Source: Terriglobia bacterium
Lineage (GTDB): Bacteria > Acidobacteriota > Terriglobia > Bryobacterales > Bryobacteraceae
Assembly: GCA_025363475.1 (NCBI GenBank)
Contig: JANYDS010000012.1
Span: 35,753 to 99,752, forward strand
Direction of reading: 5' to 3'
DNA: 64,000 nt
The translations under genes were made by a program, and so were the position numbers. Within the stretch, counting starts at the first letter, position 1. Each line of letters begins with the position of its first letter. Positions 19,573 to 27,882 of this stretch are shown piece after piece. The notes under the pieces are model-generated. The model worked only from the letters and a program-made list of their open reading frames with translations, searched no databases and was not told where the DNA came from.

Positions 19573-20091
19573 CTATTTCTTGATGGTGCCGCAAGCGATA
19601 CGGTCGCCGGCGTTGCCTGCGGGGTCAGACTTCATGTCATCGCCTTTGGCGTGAACCATGAGGGCCGTACCGCCGCCAGTGAAGACGGACATGGAGCCTT
19701 CGCCGAGGGTTACACGGGGGTCCATGACGATTGCCTTCGAAGTGCCTTTGGCTGTGACCATGAAATTCGGCATGTCGCCGGCATGGGGGCCTTCCGGGTT
19801 GTCCGTGCCATGTTTCTTGCTTTCCGGGTTGAAATGGCCTTCAGCAGTGGTGAACTTGGGACCTTCGCAAACTGCGGTTTTGTGGATGTGGATAGCGTGC
19901 TCGCCAGCGGGCAGGCCTTTGAGGTTCAGGGCGATTTTAACGCCTTTACCGCCCGGACCCGTGGAAAGTTTGGCGGTACCGACGTCTTTGCCTTCACCGT
20001 CTTTAAGAGAAACCATGACAGGCTTGCTGGCGGCCTGCAGCGCGGCTCCGAAGAGACCGATTGCTACGAGAGCTAAAAGTTGTTTTTTCAT
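19573..20091 (-). CDS. sodC: Cu/Zn superoxide dismutase family protein
   Basis: Signal peptide; GEHAIHIHKTAVCEGPKFTTAEGHFNP, HAGDMPN, GGGTALMVHAKGDDMKSDPAGNAGDRIACG. Confidence 0.93.
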   Translation of the reverse strand: MKKQLLALVAIGLFGAALQAASKPVMVSLKDGEGKDVGTAKLSTGPGGKGVKIALNLKGLPAGEHAIHIHKTAVCEGPKFTTAEGHFNPESKKHGTDNPEGPHAGDMPNFMVTAKGTSKAIVMDPRVTLGEGSMSVFTGGGTALMVHAKGDDMKSDPAGNAGDRIACGTIKK

Positions 20092-20114
20092 ATACTCCTT
20101 CTCCTAATAGTTTC

Positions 20115-20322
20115 TCATGCACGAAGGGTGCCTGGGGGCGAACAATTGAATCGGAACCGGACTCTTACTCCGGGGGACGAGCGGAAAGACATGGCACTCA
20201 TCCATTCCCAACATACGGCTTCCGTTGTAATGATCTGAGCCTGGGACCTGACCAAATACTTCTGCCATTCGACGGCGGAGGAGTGAAACTGATCACGTCG
20301 GCGAAATATGGGGCAGGCAGCT
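20115..20322 (-). pseudogene. PIN-domain toxin remnant (internal deletion/frameshift)
   Basis: KLPAPYFADVISF in one frame then HSSAVEWQKYLVRSQAQIITTEAVCWEWMSAMS in another, immediately downstream of an antitoxin-like ORF; C-terminus not PIN-like. Confidence 0.5.
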
Positions 20323-20559
20323 TCAGCTCCGGCGCGGTGTACCGTACAGGTAGTAGTCGTGCTGCGCGGAAAGATCGGCGGGCAAGTCATCGACCACGGC
20401 ATTGTCGGCCAGCCATTGCAGCGCCGGAATCTCCCGCAACGCCGGTTCTCCCTCGCCAGAGGTGTCGATGTGCACGATAAAGGGCTGGTCCAGTGGCAAA
20501 TCCACCGTGTGGTCGGGAACAATTACCCTCCCGTCGAAGTGAGCATGAAACGCAATCAT
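20323..20559 (-). CDS. Putative antitoxin (AF2212-like/small PIN partner)
   Basis: MIAFHAHFDGRVIVPDHTVDLPLDQPFIVHIDTSGEGEPALREIPALQWLADNAVVDDLPADLSAQHDYYLYGTPRRS; pattern typical of PIN-partner antitoxins. Confidence 0.65.
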   Translation of the reverse strand: MIAFHAHFDGRVIVPDHTVDLPLDQPFIVHIDTSGEGEPALREIPALQWLADNAVVDDLPADLSAQHDYYLYGTPRRS

Positions 20560-20747
20560 TGACGAATCCACCGGAGACAAGTATGCCAGACAGCGGTTCC
20601 GGGAGTGATCGTCTGTTACTTCCTGCCCGGCGCGAGTTTCTGCCAGTCGGTGATCAGGCTCGCAAAAGTGAGGGATGAGATCGGCACCCTTCACGCGGTG
20701 GGCAAACGCGATGACCCGACGGGCTTATCGGGCTTGCTGATCTGAGG

Positions 20748-23294
20748 CTATTTCGTCGGCGGTTTCCAGTTTTGTATCAGGTGGATGGGTTCGGAGGTCG
20801 TGTCCTGCAGTTGGCTATTAACCAGAAAACGGCCGTCGTGCGCAACATCATACTGCTGCCTCGTAACCGCAACCTGCAAAATGTGCGTCTGAAACAACGC
20901 CTCGGGAGTCCCCAACGCGAACGTCCCGCCTTTCATCGCGCCCGTCATCGCGATAGGGACAGCCATCAGTTTGTCATCGAGCGAGACGTAGTACAACTCT
21001 TTGCCATCCGCGCGCCACCGCGGCGCAAGGCCACCCCCAGTGGATACCTGCCACTGCCCGCCTGACACAGGAAACGGCCGTACGTAAATCTCATTGCGGC
21101 CAGATTCGTTCGACTGGTAGGCAACCCACTTGCCATCCGGTGAGAACACCCCTTGCTCAACGTTGAACGGCGTGCTCAGAAAGGGAAACGGCTTCCGGTC
21201 GCCGGGCACTGGTTTATCCGTCACGGGCAAGACCATCAGGCCGTTGTTCTTCCGGCTCCAGTAGAGGATGAAACGCCCGTCGGGCGACCAGGAATTGGGC
21301 CGCTTGTCTTCCGCTGACTCCAACAGAACTTCCTCGTTGCCCGAACCGTTGGCCGGTTTTTGATAGAGATCGAAGACTCCTTTGCGGTTGGATCCGTACG
21401 CAAGGCGCGAGCCATCGGGCGACCAGATGGCGTAGCGGTCAGCTGCCGGGTCGAAAGTGAACCGGGTCGCGCGTGCACCATCCTGTATCCAGATGTCTCC
21501 CGACCCAATGGACCCGCGCGTGATGGCCGCCCGCAGACCGTCCGGAGAAAGTTCGGGATACCTCATACTGGAATCCTCCGGAGCCCCGAATGTACCCAGG
21601 TTCTGGCCGGCCCGGTTGAACCAGGTCAGTTGCCTTCGGGTTCCCGCGCCGGCCCGCCACGCGATCAGCCCCGAAGCCGATACGGAGAAGCTTCCGGCTT
21701 GACTGTTTTGATCGAGGCCCCCCCCCTGCGCCAGGGTGACAGGATCGCCGGATAGCTGGCCACGATCGGCGTCGAAGCCCTGTGCCACCAGAGCGCCTCC
21801 CCGCACTCGGACCAGCCATCCCGGTGCGAGATATTCGCCTGCCGATTCGGTGCCGGGTGCCAACCCAGCGAGTCGGCTGGGCGCGCTGCCGTCCAGGGAC
21901 CCCAGCCAGATCGCCGGATCCTCGCCCATCACTGCGAACAGGAACTTTTTTTCGCCAGGGAGAAAGCGCGGGGCGCGGTGGCCGGCTTGCCCCTTGCCAA
22001 TCTTTGTCAATGTAGCTCTCGGGCCGCCTGCCGCAGGTATGCGGAACACGGAAGAATTGCCGTTCCCGACGAACAGGATCACTCCGTTGCCCCAGGTGCC
22101 TTGTCCGATGCCGACATCATCCAGAGTCTGCGGTTGGCCGCCGCCGAGATCGATTCGTTTCAATTTCTGGTCCGCGAAGAAGCCCAGAGAGCGGCTGTCG
22201 GGTGACCAGAAGGGGTTCACCGCGCCTTCGGTACCTGGCAGGGGCTGCGCTGAAGTCGAATCCAGCGAGCGCACCCACAGGCGCGAAGCGCCGTCGCCGG
22301 ATGCAATGAAGGCGATCTTTCTTCCGTCCGGTGACAGCGCGAACGATTCCGGAGAGATGGTCCCGGGAGTGACGACATCAAGGCGGGTCTCCGGGGCAGC
22401 GGGAGGCAGGGTCGCGAAATGAAAAAAGACTGAGGCGACTGTTGTCAGCCCGAGCGCGGCTGCAAAAATCCACGGCAGTTTCGAACTCGCCCGCACCGGC
22501 TCTGCTGCGCCCTGGAGCATTTCCGCCCAGTCCCCAATCCCGCGCAGCCGCTTGTTAGGGTCCTTCTCCAGGCACCGCCCGAGCAACCGTCGCACCTTCT
22601 CCGGTGCCAGCGTCAGGTCCGGGTCCTTCGTCAGAATCGCCGCGAGGGAATCGGTAACTGTCGCGCCGTGGAACAGCCTCTTCGCCGTCACCATTTCATA
22701 CAGCACCACGCCAAAGGCCCAGATGTCTGCGCGCTTATCCACCACCTGCCCGCGAGCCTGTTCGGGACTCATGTACCCGGCGCTCCCCATGATCATGCCG
22801 GCAACCGACAACATCGTAGGAGAATCAGCCGTGAGTTCCTGCGCCTCGCCCGCTTTCGCCAAACCGAAATCCAGGACTTTAACCGAACCATCGGGCCGGA
22901 TTTTGACATTCGCCGGTTTCAGATCCCGATGCACGATCCCCTTCTCGTGCGCCGCCTCCAAAGCATCGGCAATCTGTTTCGCAATTCCGAGCGCCTCATC
23001 CAGCGGAACTGGCCCTGACTTGATCCGTTCCGCCAGAGTGGAACCCTCGATGTATTCCATTACCAGGTAATCCGGTCCCACATCGTGCAGCGTGCAGATA
23101 TTGGGATGATTGAGCGCCGCAACGGCCCGCGCTTCAGTAAGAAACCGTCCGCTAAACCCTACCAGCGAAGTCTTGATCGCCACATCCCGTTTCAACCGCG
23201 AATCATGCGCACGCCAAACCTCACCCATCCCGCCTTTGCCGATGGCAGAGACAATTTCATAGGGTCCGAGTTTGGCGCCGGGTTTCAGTTCCAT
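20748..23294 (-). CDS. Ser/Thr protein kinase with C-terminal TolB/PD40 beta-propeller
   Basis: LGPYEIVSAIGKGGMGEVWRAHDSRLKRDVAIK ... IVHRDLKPANVKI ... DFGLAK; C-terminal SPDGRKIAF-type repeats. Confidence 0.94.
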   Translation of the reverse strand: MELKPGAKLGPYEIVSAIGKGGMGEVWRAHDSRLKRDVAIKTSLVGFSGRFLTEARAVAALNHPNICTLHDVGPDYLVMEYIEGSTLAERIKSGPVPLDEALGIAKQIADALEAAHEKGIVHRDLKPANVKIRPDGSVKVLDFGLAKAGEAQELTADSPTMLSVAGMIMGSAGYMSPEQARGQVVDKRADIWAFGVVLYEMVTAKRLFHGATVTDSLAAILTKDPDLTLAPEKVRRLLGRCLEKDPNKRLRGIGDWAEMLQGAAEPVRASSKLPWIFAAALGLTTVASVFFHFATLPPAAPETRLDVVTPGTISPESFALSPDGRKIAFIASGDGASRLWVRSLDSTSAQPLPGTEGAVNPFWSPDSRSLGFFADQKLKRIDLGGGQPQTLDDVGIGQGTWGNGVILFVGNGNSSVFRIPAAGGPRATLTKIGKGQAGHRAPRFLPGEKKFLFAVMGEDPAIWLGSLDGSAPSRLAGLAPGTESAGEYLAPGWLVRVRGGALVAQGFDADRGQLSGDPVTLAQGGGLDQNSQAGSFSVSASGLIAWRAGAGTRRQLTWFNRAGQNLGTFGAPEDSSMRYPELSPDGLRAAITRGSIGSGDIWIQDGARATRFTFDPAADRYAIWSPDGSRLAYGSNRKGVFDLYQKPANGSGNEEVLLESAEDKRPNSWSPDGRFILYWSRKNNGLMVLPVTDKPVPGDRKPFPFLSTPFNVEQGVFSPDGKWVAYQSNESGRNEIYVRPFPVSGGQWQVSTGGGLAPRWRADGKELYYVSLDDKLMAVPIAMTGAMKGGTFALGTPEALFQTHILQVAVTRQQYDVAHDGRFLVNSQLQDTTSEPIHLIQNWKPPTK

Positions 23295-23327
23295 TGAGAG
23301 GTTTGTTAACGGTTGATTTGTTCGTAA

Positions 23328-23570
23328 CTAGACGGGCCGCTGAGTGCGGGTGCGGCGTGCAACCTCGGACAGCGAACGCAGCGCAGCATTCACCGCTTCA
23401 GCGCTGGGAAAAAGATCCACCAATTCAGGATCCACGATTACTACGTTCGAGCGCAGACTCAGCTGCCTAACATATTTGCCTCGCAGAAGTTTCGGAAAAT
23501 CTGACGCCTTATATTCCGCGCGCATTTCGGACGGCTTATCTTCGGACAGTCTATCAATGGATTTCTTCAT
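23328..23570 (-). CDS. Putative antitoxin partner of BrnT-like toxin
   Basis: MKKSIDRLSEDKPSEMRAEYKASDFPKLLRGKYVRQLSLRSNVVIVDPELVDLFPSAEAVNAALRSLSEVARR; start overlaps the 3' end of the brnT remnant. Confidence 0.65.
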   Translation of the reverse strand: MKKSIDRLSEDKPSEMRAEYKASDFPKLLRGKYVRQLSLRSNVVIVDPELVDLFPSAEAVNAALRSLSEVARRTRTQRPV

Positions 23571-23706
23571 AAATCTTTCTCTCCACCCGCGTCGCCGGTC
23601 GGGCGCTGACAGGGGATCATAAAACACGCTAACAGCTTGCGGGAAAAGAAATCCAGTGCTTTCTGAGATTCGCTGCAGCCTTCCTCTCGTCCCATTCGAA
23701 ACGCAC
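23554..23706 (-). pseudogene. BrnT-family toxin, frameshifted and internally deleted
   Basis: (V)RFEWDERKAAANLRKHWISFP / QAVSVFYDPLSA / ATRVERKIYEEIH* in consecutive frames: N-terminal, middle and C-terminal BrnT motifs with the central part missing. Confidence 0.7.
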
Positions 23707-23770
23707 CGGGAAAATTTCCCCGCTTAAGTATAGCGGCGCGTGGACACGGGACCAATACCGGCGGTGCGCT

Positions 23771-24019
23771 TCACGCGGCGGGCAAAATCAGAACTTCGCT
23801 GATCACTTCAGTGCCCCGCAGCGCAACTTCTGAAAGCTCACGGTTGGCCTCAAGCACCATCGCGACCGCCTCTGCCAGATTCGCCCGCGCTTCCGTCAGG
23901 GTTGCTCCCTGCGTGTTAGCACCCGGCAGTTCCTCGGCGAAGGCCACATAGCCCTCGGGAATCTTCATGTAAACAGCCGTGAATTGCATTTGGCTCATAC
24001 GCGTGCAGCATACCAGCAC
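23771..24019 (-). CDS. HicB family antitoxin-like protein (no intact HicA adjacent)
   Basis: MQFTAVYMKIPEGYVAFAEELPGANTQGATLTEARANLAEAVAMVLEANRE, HicB fold pattern. Confidence 0.8.
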   Translation of the reverse strand: MLVCCTRMSQMQFTAVYMKIPEGYVAFAEELPGANTQGATLTEARANLAEAVAMVLEANRELSEVALRGTEVISEVLILPAA

Positions 24020-24044
24020 GAAGGGAGACTGCTTAACTGATCGC

Positions 24045-25571
24045 CTATCGGGCTTTGAGGAAGCCGGACAAGCTGTCGGCAGCGTTGCCCTGAGTGCGGG
24101 CCAGGCTCAGTTTCGCCACGTTGTGGGCGAAAACGCTGTTGATGACATCAAGCTCGGCCGAGGCTACCGCCGACTGCGCCTGCGAGACTTCGAGCGAATT
24201 CGTGATACCGGCGTCGAAACGCTGCCGGGTGAGATCCAGGGTTTCTTTCGTCACATCCAGATTGCGGCGCGAAACTTCTACCTGACTGGTGGCAGCCTGC
24301 ATGTCGAGAAACGCATTCCGGACTTCGCTCTCCACACGGCTCTGCAAATCTTCCAGTTCCGATTTGCGTAACTGAAGTGCGGCATCCGCCTGCTCGATAT
24401 CGCCTTCCGTGCGACGACCCTGCCAGATGGGCACCCGGACGCTTCCAGTAATGGAAAACGTACCGTGGGAATTGAACACCGTTGAGCCGATGACGCCATA
24501 GTCCGCGTTGAAGGCAACGGTGGGGCGGCGTTCCGCCTGGGCTGCGGCTTTGGTCCGTTCCGAAGCCCGGATCTGCGTCTCTGCACCTTTGATATCGGCA
24601 CGCTGGGCCAGCGCCTGGCGAACCGCAGCTTCTTCCGTTAAGACGGGCGGCGGGGCAAAGGGGATATCGTCGGTAAGGTCATAGTGATCATTCGGCGGCA
24701 GGCCGATGAGCCGCGCCAGACTGATTTTCTGCTTAGCCAGATCATTCTCCAGCGACACAACGCGCTGCTGCTGAGTGAGGGCCTGGACCTGGCTTCGGTT
24801 GACGTCGATTTGCGCAATCAGCCCGGCACTGCGTTGTTCGCCATTCTGTTTGAAGAGAACATCAGCGGTTTCATATTGCGACCGTGCCGCGATGACGCGG
24901 GCTTTGGCTGCGAGAGTCTGCAGATACGCGCCGCCCACCGCAAGCACCACCAGATCTTTCGCATCTTTGGCGAAAAACTCATTGGCATGGAGCGTTTCCA
25001 TGGTGGATCGGTAGTTGTTGATGGCGGAATAGTCGAGCACGGTCTGCGTCAAGCGCAGGCGGAGATCCATGTAATTGAACGGCCCAACCACAGTGGGGAA
25101 ACTGAAGCCGGGGATGGGCGCAGTGATGTGAAAACCCTGTGCCGCCAGATTGTTCTGTTGCACGGTATCGCTGGCTGTGGCGTAAATATTGGGTGTCAGC
25201 GCGGAATGGGAGACCAGGGTCTGGCCGTGGGCTTGTTGCATGGCGGCAGTGAGCCCGCGAGTGCCCAGGTTGAATTCCATACCGCGGTCCACCGCTTCTT
25301 TGAGCGAGAGCTTGCCTGAGAACGATTTGGCTGCGGTGCTGCTGGTGCTGCCGCTGTAGGGGCCGGAAACCTGGATGGATGGATTGATGGTGTTTACGCT
25401 CGTCGTCGCGCCAGGGATGGGCGCTTGCGTGGTGCCCACCGCGCCGCTGAGGGTCGTTCTGCCAGTGAGCGGAACTTGCACCGCAGCAGTCCCTGCCGGG
25501 ATTGCCTGGCCGAACAATGAACCTGCGCTGAGAATTGTAATAGCGATTACTGATTCGATCCGTAATTTCAT
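24045..25571 (-). CDS. TolC family outer-membrane efflux protein
   Basis: Signal peptide; OEP helical repeats; RQRFDAGITNSLEVSQAQSAVASAELD. Confidence 0.92.
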   Translation of the reverse strand: MKLRIESVIAITILSAGSLFGQAIPAGTAAVQVPLTGRTTLSGAVGTTQAPIPGATTSVNTINPSIQVSGPYSGSTSSTAAKSFSGKLSLKEAVDRGMEFNLGTRGLTAAMQQAHGQTLVSHSALTPNIYATASDTVQQNNLAAQGFHITAPIPGFSFPTVVGPFNYMDLRLRLTQTVLDYSAINNYRSTMETLHANEFFAKDAKDLVVLAVGGAYLQTLAAKARVIAARSQYETADVLFKQNGEQRSAGLIAQIDVNRSQVQALTQQQRVVSLENDLAKQKISLARLIGLPPNDHYDLTDDIPFAPPPVLTEEAAVRQALAQRADIKGAETQIRASERTKAAAQAERRPTVAFNADYGVIGSTVFNSHGTFSITGSVRVPIWQGRRTEGDIEQADAALQLRKSELEDLQSRVESEVRNAFLDMQAATSQVEVSRRNLDVTKETLDLTRQRFDAGITNSLEVSQAQSAVASAELDVINSVFAHNVAKLSLARTQGNAADSLSGFLKAR

Positions 25572-25589
25572 GGATAAATATTCCTGTAA

Positions 25590-26756
25590 CTAACTAAGTT
25601 GCTTGCGGAACCGCCATACACTGAGCGAAACCATTACGACAGTGAAAATTGAGAGGACCAGAAAATTGGGCCACAGTGTTTCGAGACCGCTGCCCTTGAT
25701 CATGCTGGACCGGGCGATTACGCTGAAGTGGCGAATAGGATTGATCCTGACCAGGGGTTGCAGCCAGCCGGGTACCGCTTCGGCCGGAGTGACCGCGCCC
25801 GAGGCTGTGGTGAGCAGCGGGTTGACGAAGAAACTGGTGAGCTGGGCTTGAAACGCCGAATGCGTAAAAGTCGCCAGCACGGTGCCGATACCGATACCGG
25901 AGAGGATACAGAGCGCCGCGCCGGCGAAGAGGATCAGGATATTGCCCTCAAACGGGACATCAAAAACGAACTTGATAATCGCAGTGGCGAACAGCACCAT
26001 CATGAACAGCAGGAAGAACAGCGGCGCAATCTTGGCGACAATGATTTCGTAAGTTCCGGCCGGGCACATGAGTAACTGTTCGATGGTTCCCTGTTCGCGC
26101 TCCTTCACCATCGAAGTAGCGGCGACGATGGAACCGTTCAGGATGATGAGCAGGCCGAAGATGCCTGTAACAACAAACCAGGTACCGACCAGACCAGGGT
26201 TATACAAATAGGTCGACGTCATCAGAGCCAGACCCTTGCGACTCAGTGCAGGGGCGGCGATCTGACTGAAGCGCGCATGAATACCCTGGGCACCCAGAGT
26301 GCGGTTGTACGTCAGAATCACGCCTTCCGCATAACCTTGCGCGATGGCTGCGGTGTTGGCGTTCATGGCATTGAGCAGGAACTGTACGGTGACTGGCCGG
26401 CCACGCTCAAGTTCGCCCGTATAATCGTGCGGAATCACAACGCCCGCGTCAAGCTCGCCTTTGCTGATGGCATCGCCCATCTTGTCTACCGAGTAGTAAT
26501 AGCCTGCCATTCTGAAACTCTTACTCTCGGTAAGAGTGGAAGTCAGGTTGCGGCTTTCCGGAGTGCGGCTCTCGTCGATAATACCGAGTTTTAAGTTCGA
26601 GACAGTCGCGTTCAAAACAAAGCTGAACAGCAGCAACTGCAGCACTGGCGGCAAGATGAGCGACATGGCGAGACGCCGGTCGCGGCGGATCTGTGCGAAC
26701 TCTTTCTTCAAGAGTGCGCGGATGCGATAACCGAAGAGGAATTGAATGAGTTTCAT
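25590..26756 (-). CDS. ABC-2 type transporter permease (YbhR/S-like)
   Basis: IRALLKKEFAQIRRDRRLAMSLILPPVLQLLLFSFVLNA; TM bundle; operon context. Confidence 0.9.
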   Translation of the reverse strand: MKLIQFLFGYRIRALLKKEFAQIRRDRRLAMSLILPPVLQLLLFSFVLNATVSNLKLGIIDESRTPESRNLTSTLTESKSFRMAGYYYSVDKMGDAISKGELDAGVVIPHDYTGELERGRPVTVQFLLNAMNANTAAIAQGYAEGVILTYNRTLGAQGIHARFSQIAAPALSRKGLALMTSTYLYNPGLVGTWFVVTGIFGLLIILNGSIVAATSMVKEREQGTIEQLLMCPAGTYEIIVAKIAPLFFLLFMMVLFATAIIKFVFDVPFEGNILILFAGAALCILSGIGIGTVLATFTHSAFQAQLTSFFVNPLLTTASGAVTPAEAVPGWLQPLVRINPIRHFSVIARSSMIKGSGLETLWPNFLVLSIFTVVMVSLSVWRFRKQLS

Positions 26757-26766
26757 GTCTGGCCCC

Positions 26767-27873
26767 TTATGATTTCAGCTGCATACGGCGCATGTTACGC
26801 CAGGCGAGCGTATAGAAAATAGATCCGATGATCGCGATGATGCCGACCTTCCACCACACAGCGGGCCAGCCACCGCCCTGTAGCAGAGCGTCTCGCACGA
26901 TATCGATGTAATACCGGCCCCAGATGAAATTCGACAGCCAGCGGATGGATTCCGGAATGTTCTGGATCGGAAAAATAAGGCCCGACAGCATGAAGACGAG
27001 CAGGAATCCGCCGAGGGCTACCGCCTGCATGGCGGCGGCCTGATTGGGAATCGCCGCGCCAATCATAGTTCCGAATGACGACGTACAGAAGGCGTAGAGA
27101 ATAGTCGCCACAATGAACGGCGTAGGGTCCCCCGCGAAAGACAAGCCGAAGTAAGTGAACAGAATCGTCAGCAACAACAGACATTCGCAGAACGCCACAA
27201 TCATGAAGGTGAAAATCTTCCCCAGGATGAACTCATGCGCCGAGATACTGGAGACATAGACCTGCAAAATGGTCTTCTGTTCACCCTCTTTCGCCGTAGC
27301 CAGCGTCGCCAGCAAAGGCGGAAACAGAGACAAGGCCAGCACGAATATCCCTGGTCCGTAAAACTTCTTTGATGACCGCCCCGGGTTGTACCAGAAACGA
27401 ATAGCGGCTTTGACAGGCTGCACACGGGCTGCGGCGCCGTTGGTCGTATTCCAGGAGTTGGCGACCTGCGCCGAAAAACCGGCTATCAGACGCGCGGTAT
27501 TGGAATCAGAACCATCAATCATCATCTGAACGGGAGAGTTGGTGCCGCGCGCGATGTCGCGTCCAAAGTGGTTGGGAATGATGAGCACCGCACGAGCCTC
27601 GTTCCTGATGAATGCTTCGTCCGGCGAAATTTTCGTTGAGAACGGAATTACGTGGAAGGTGATGGACTGCCGGAACGCGTCGATAAAAAGATGCGACGAA
27701 GGAGAATCATCCAGGTCCTGCACGGCCACCGGAAGGTCTTCCACAGACAGCGAGATGGCGTTGCCCATCAGCATGAGTTGCATGATCGGGAGGATCAGCG
27801 CCAGACTGAGGGCAAGCCGGTCCCGCACAATCTGGGTGAGTTCTTTTCTAACCTGAGCAAAGATTCGCCGCAT
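26767..27873 (-). CDS. ABC-2 type transporter permease (YbhR/S-like)
   Basis: MRRIFAQVRKELTQIVRDRLALSLALILPIMQLMLMGNAI; operon context. Confidence 0.9.
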   Translation of the reverse strand: MRRIFAQVRKELTQIVRDRLALSLALILPIMQLMLMGNAISLSVEDLPVAVQDLDDSPSSHLFIDAFRQSITFHVIPFSTKISPDEAFIRNEARAVLIIPNHFGRDIARGTNSPVQMMIDGSDSNTARLIAGFSAQVANSWNTTNGAAARVQPVKAAIRFWYNPGRSSKKFYGPGIFVLALSLFPPLLATLATAKEGEQKTILQVYVSSISAHEFILGKIFTFMIVAFCECLLLLTILFTYFGLSFAGDPTPFIVATILYAFCTSSFGTMIGAAIPNQAAAMQAVALGGFLLVFMLSGLIFPIQNIPESIRWLSNFIWGRYYIDIVRDALLQGGGWPAVWWKVGIIAIIGSIFYTLAWRNMRRMQLKS

Positions 27874-27882
27874 AGTTATCTC

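Noticed and set aside
21719-21726. C8 run (G8 in sense) inside the kinase gene as a phase-variation tract
   Set aside because: Reading frame is intact and a single 8-mer in GC-rich DNA is weak evidence.
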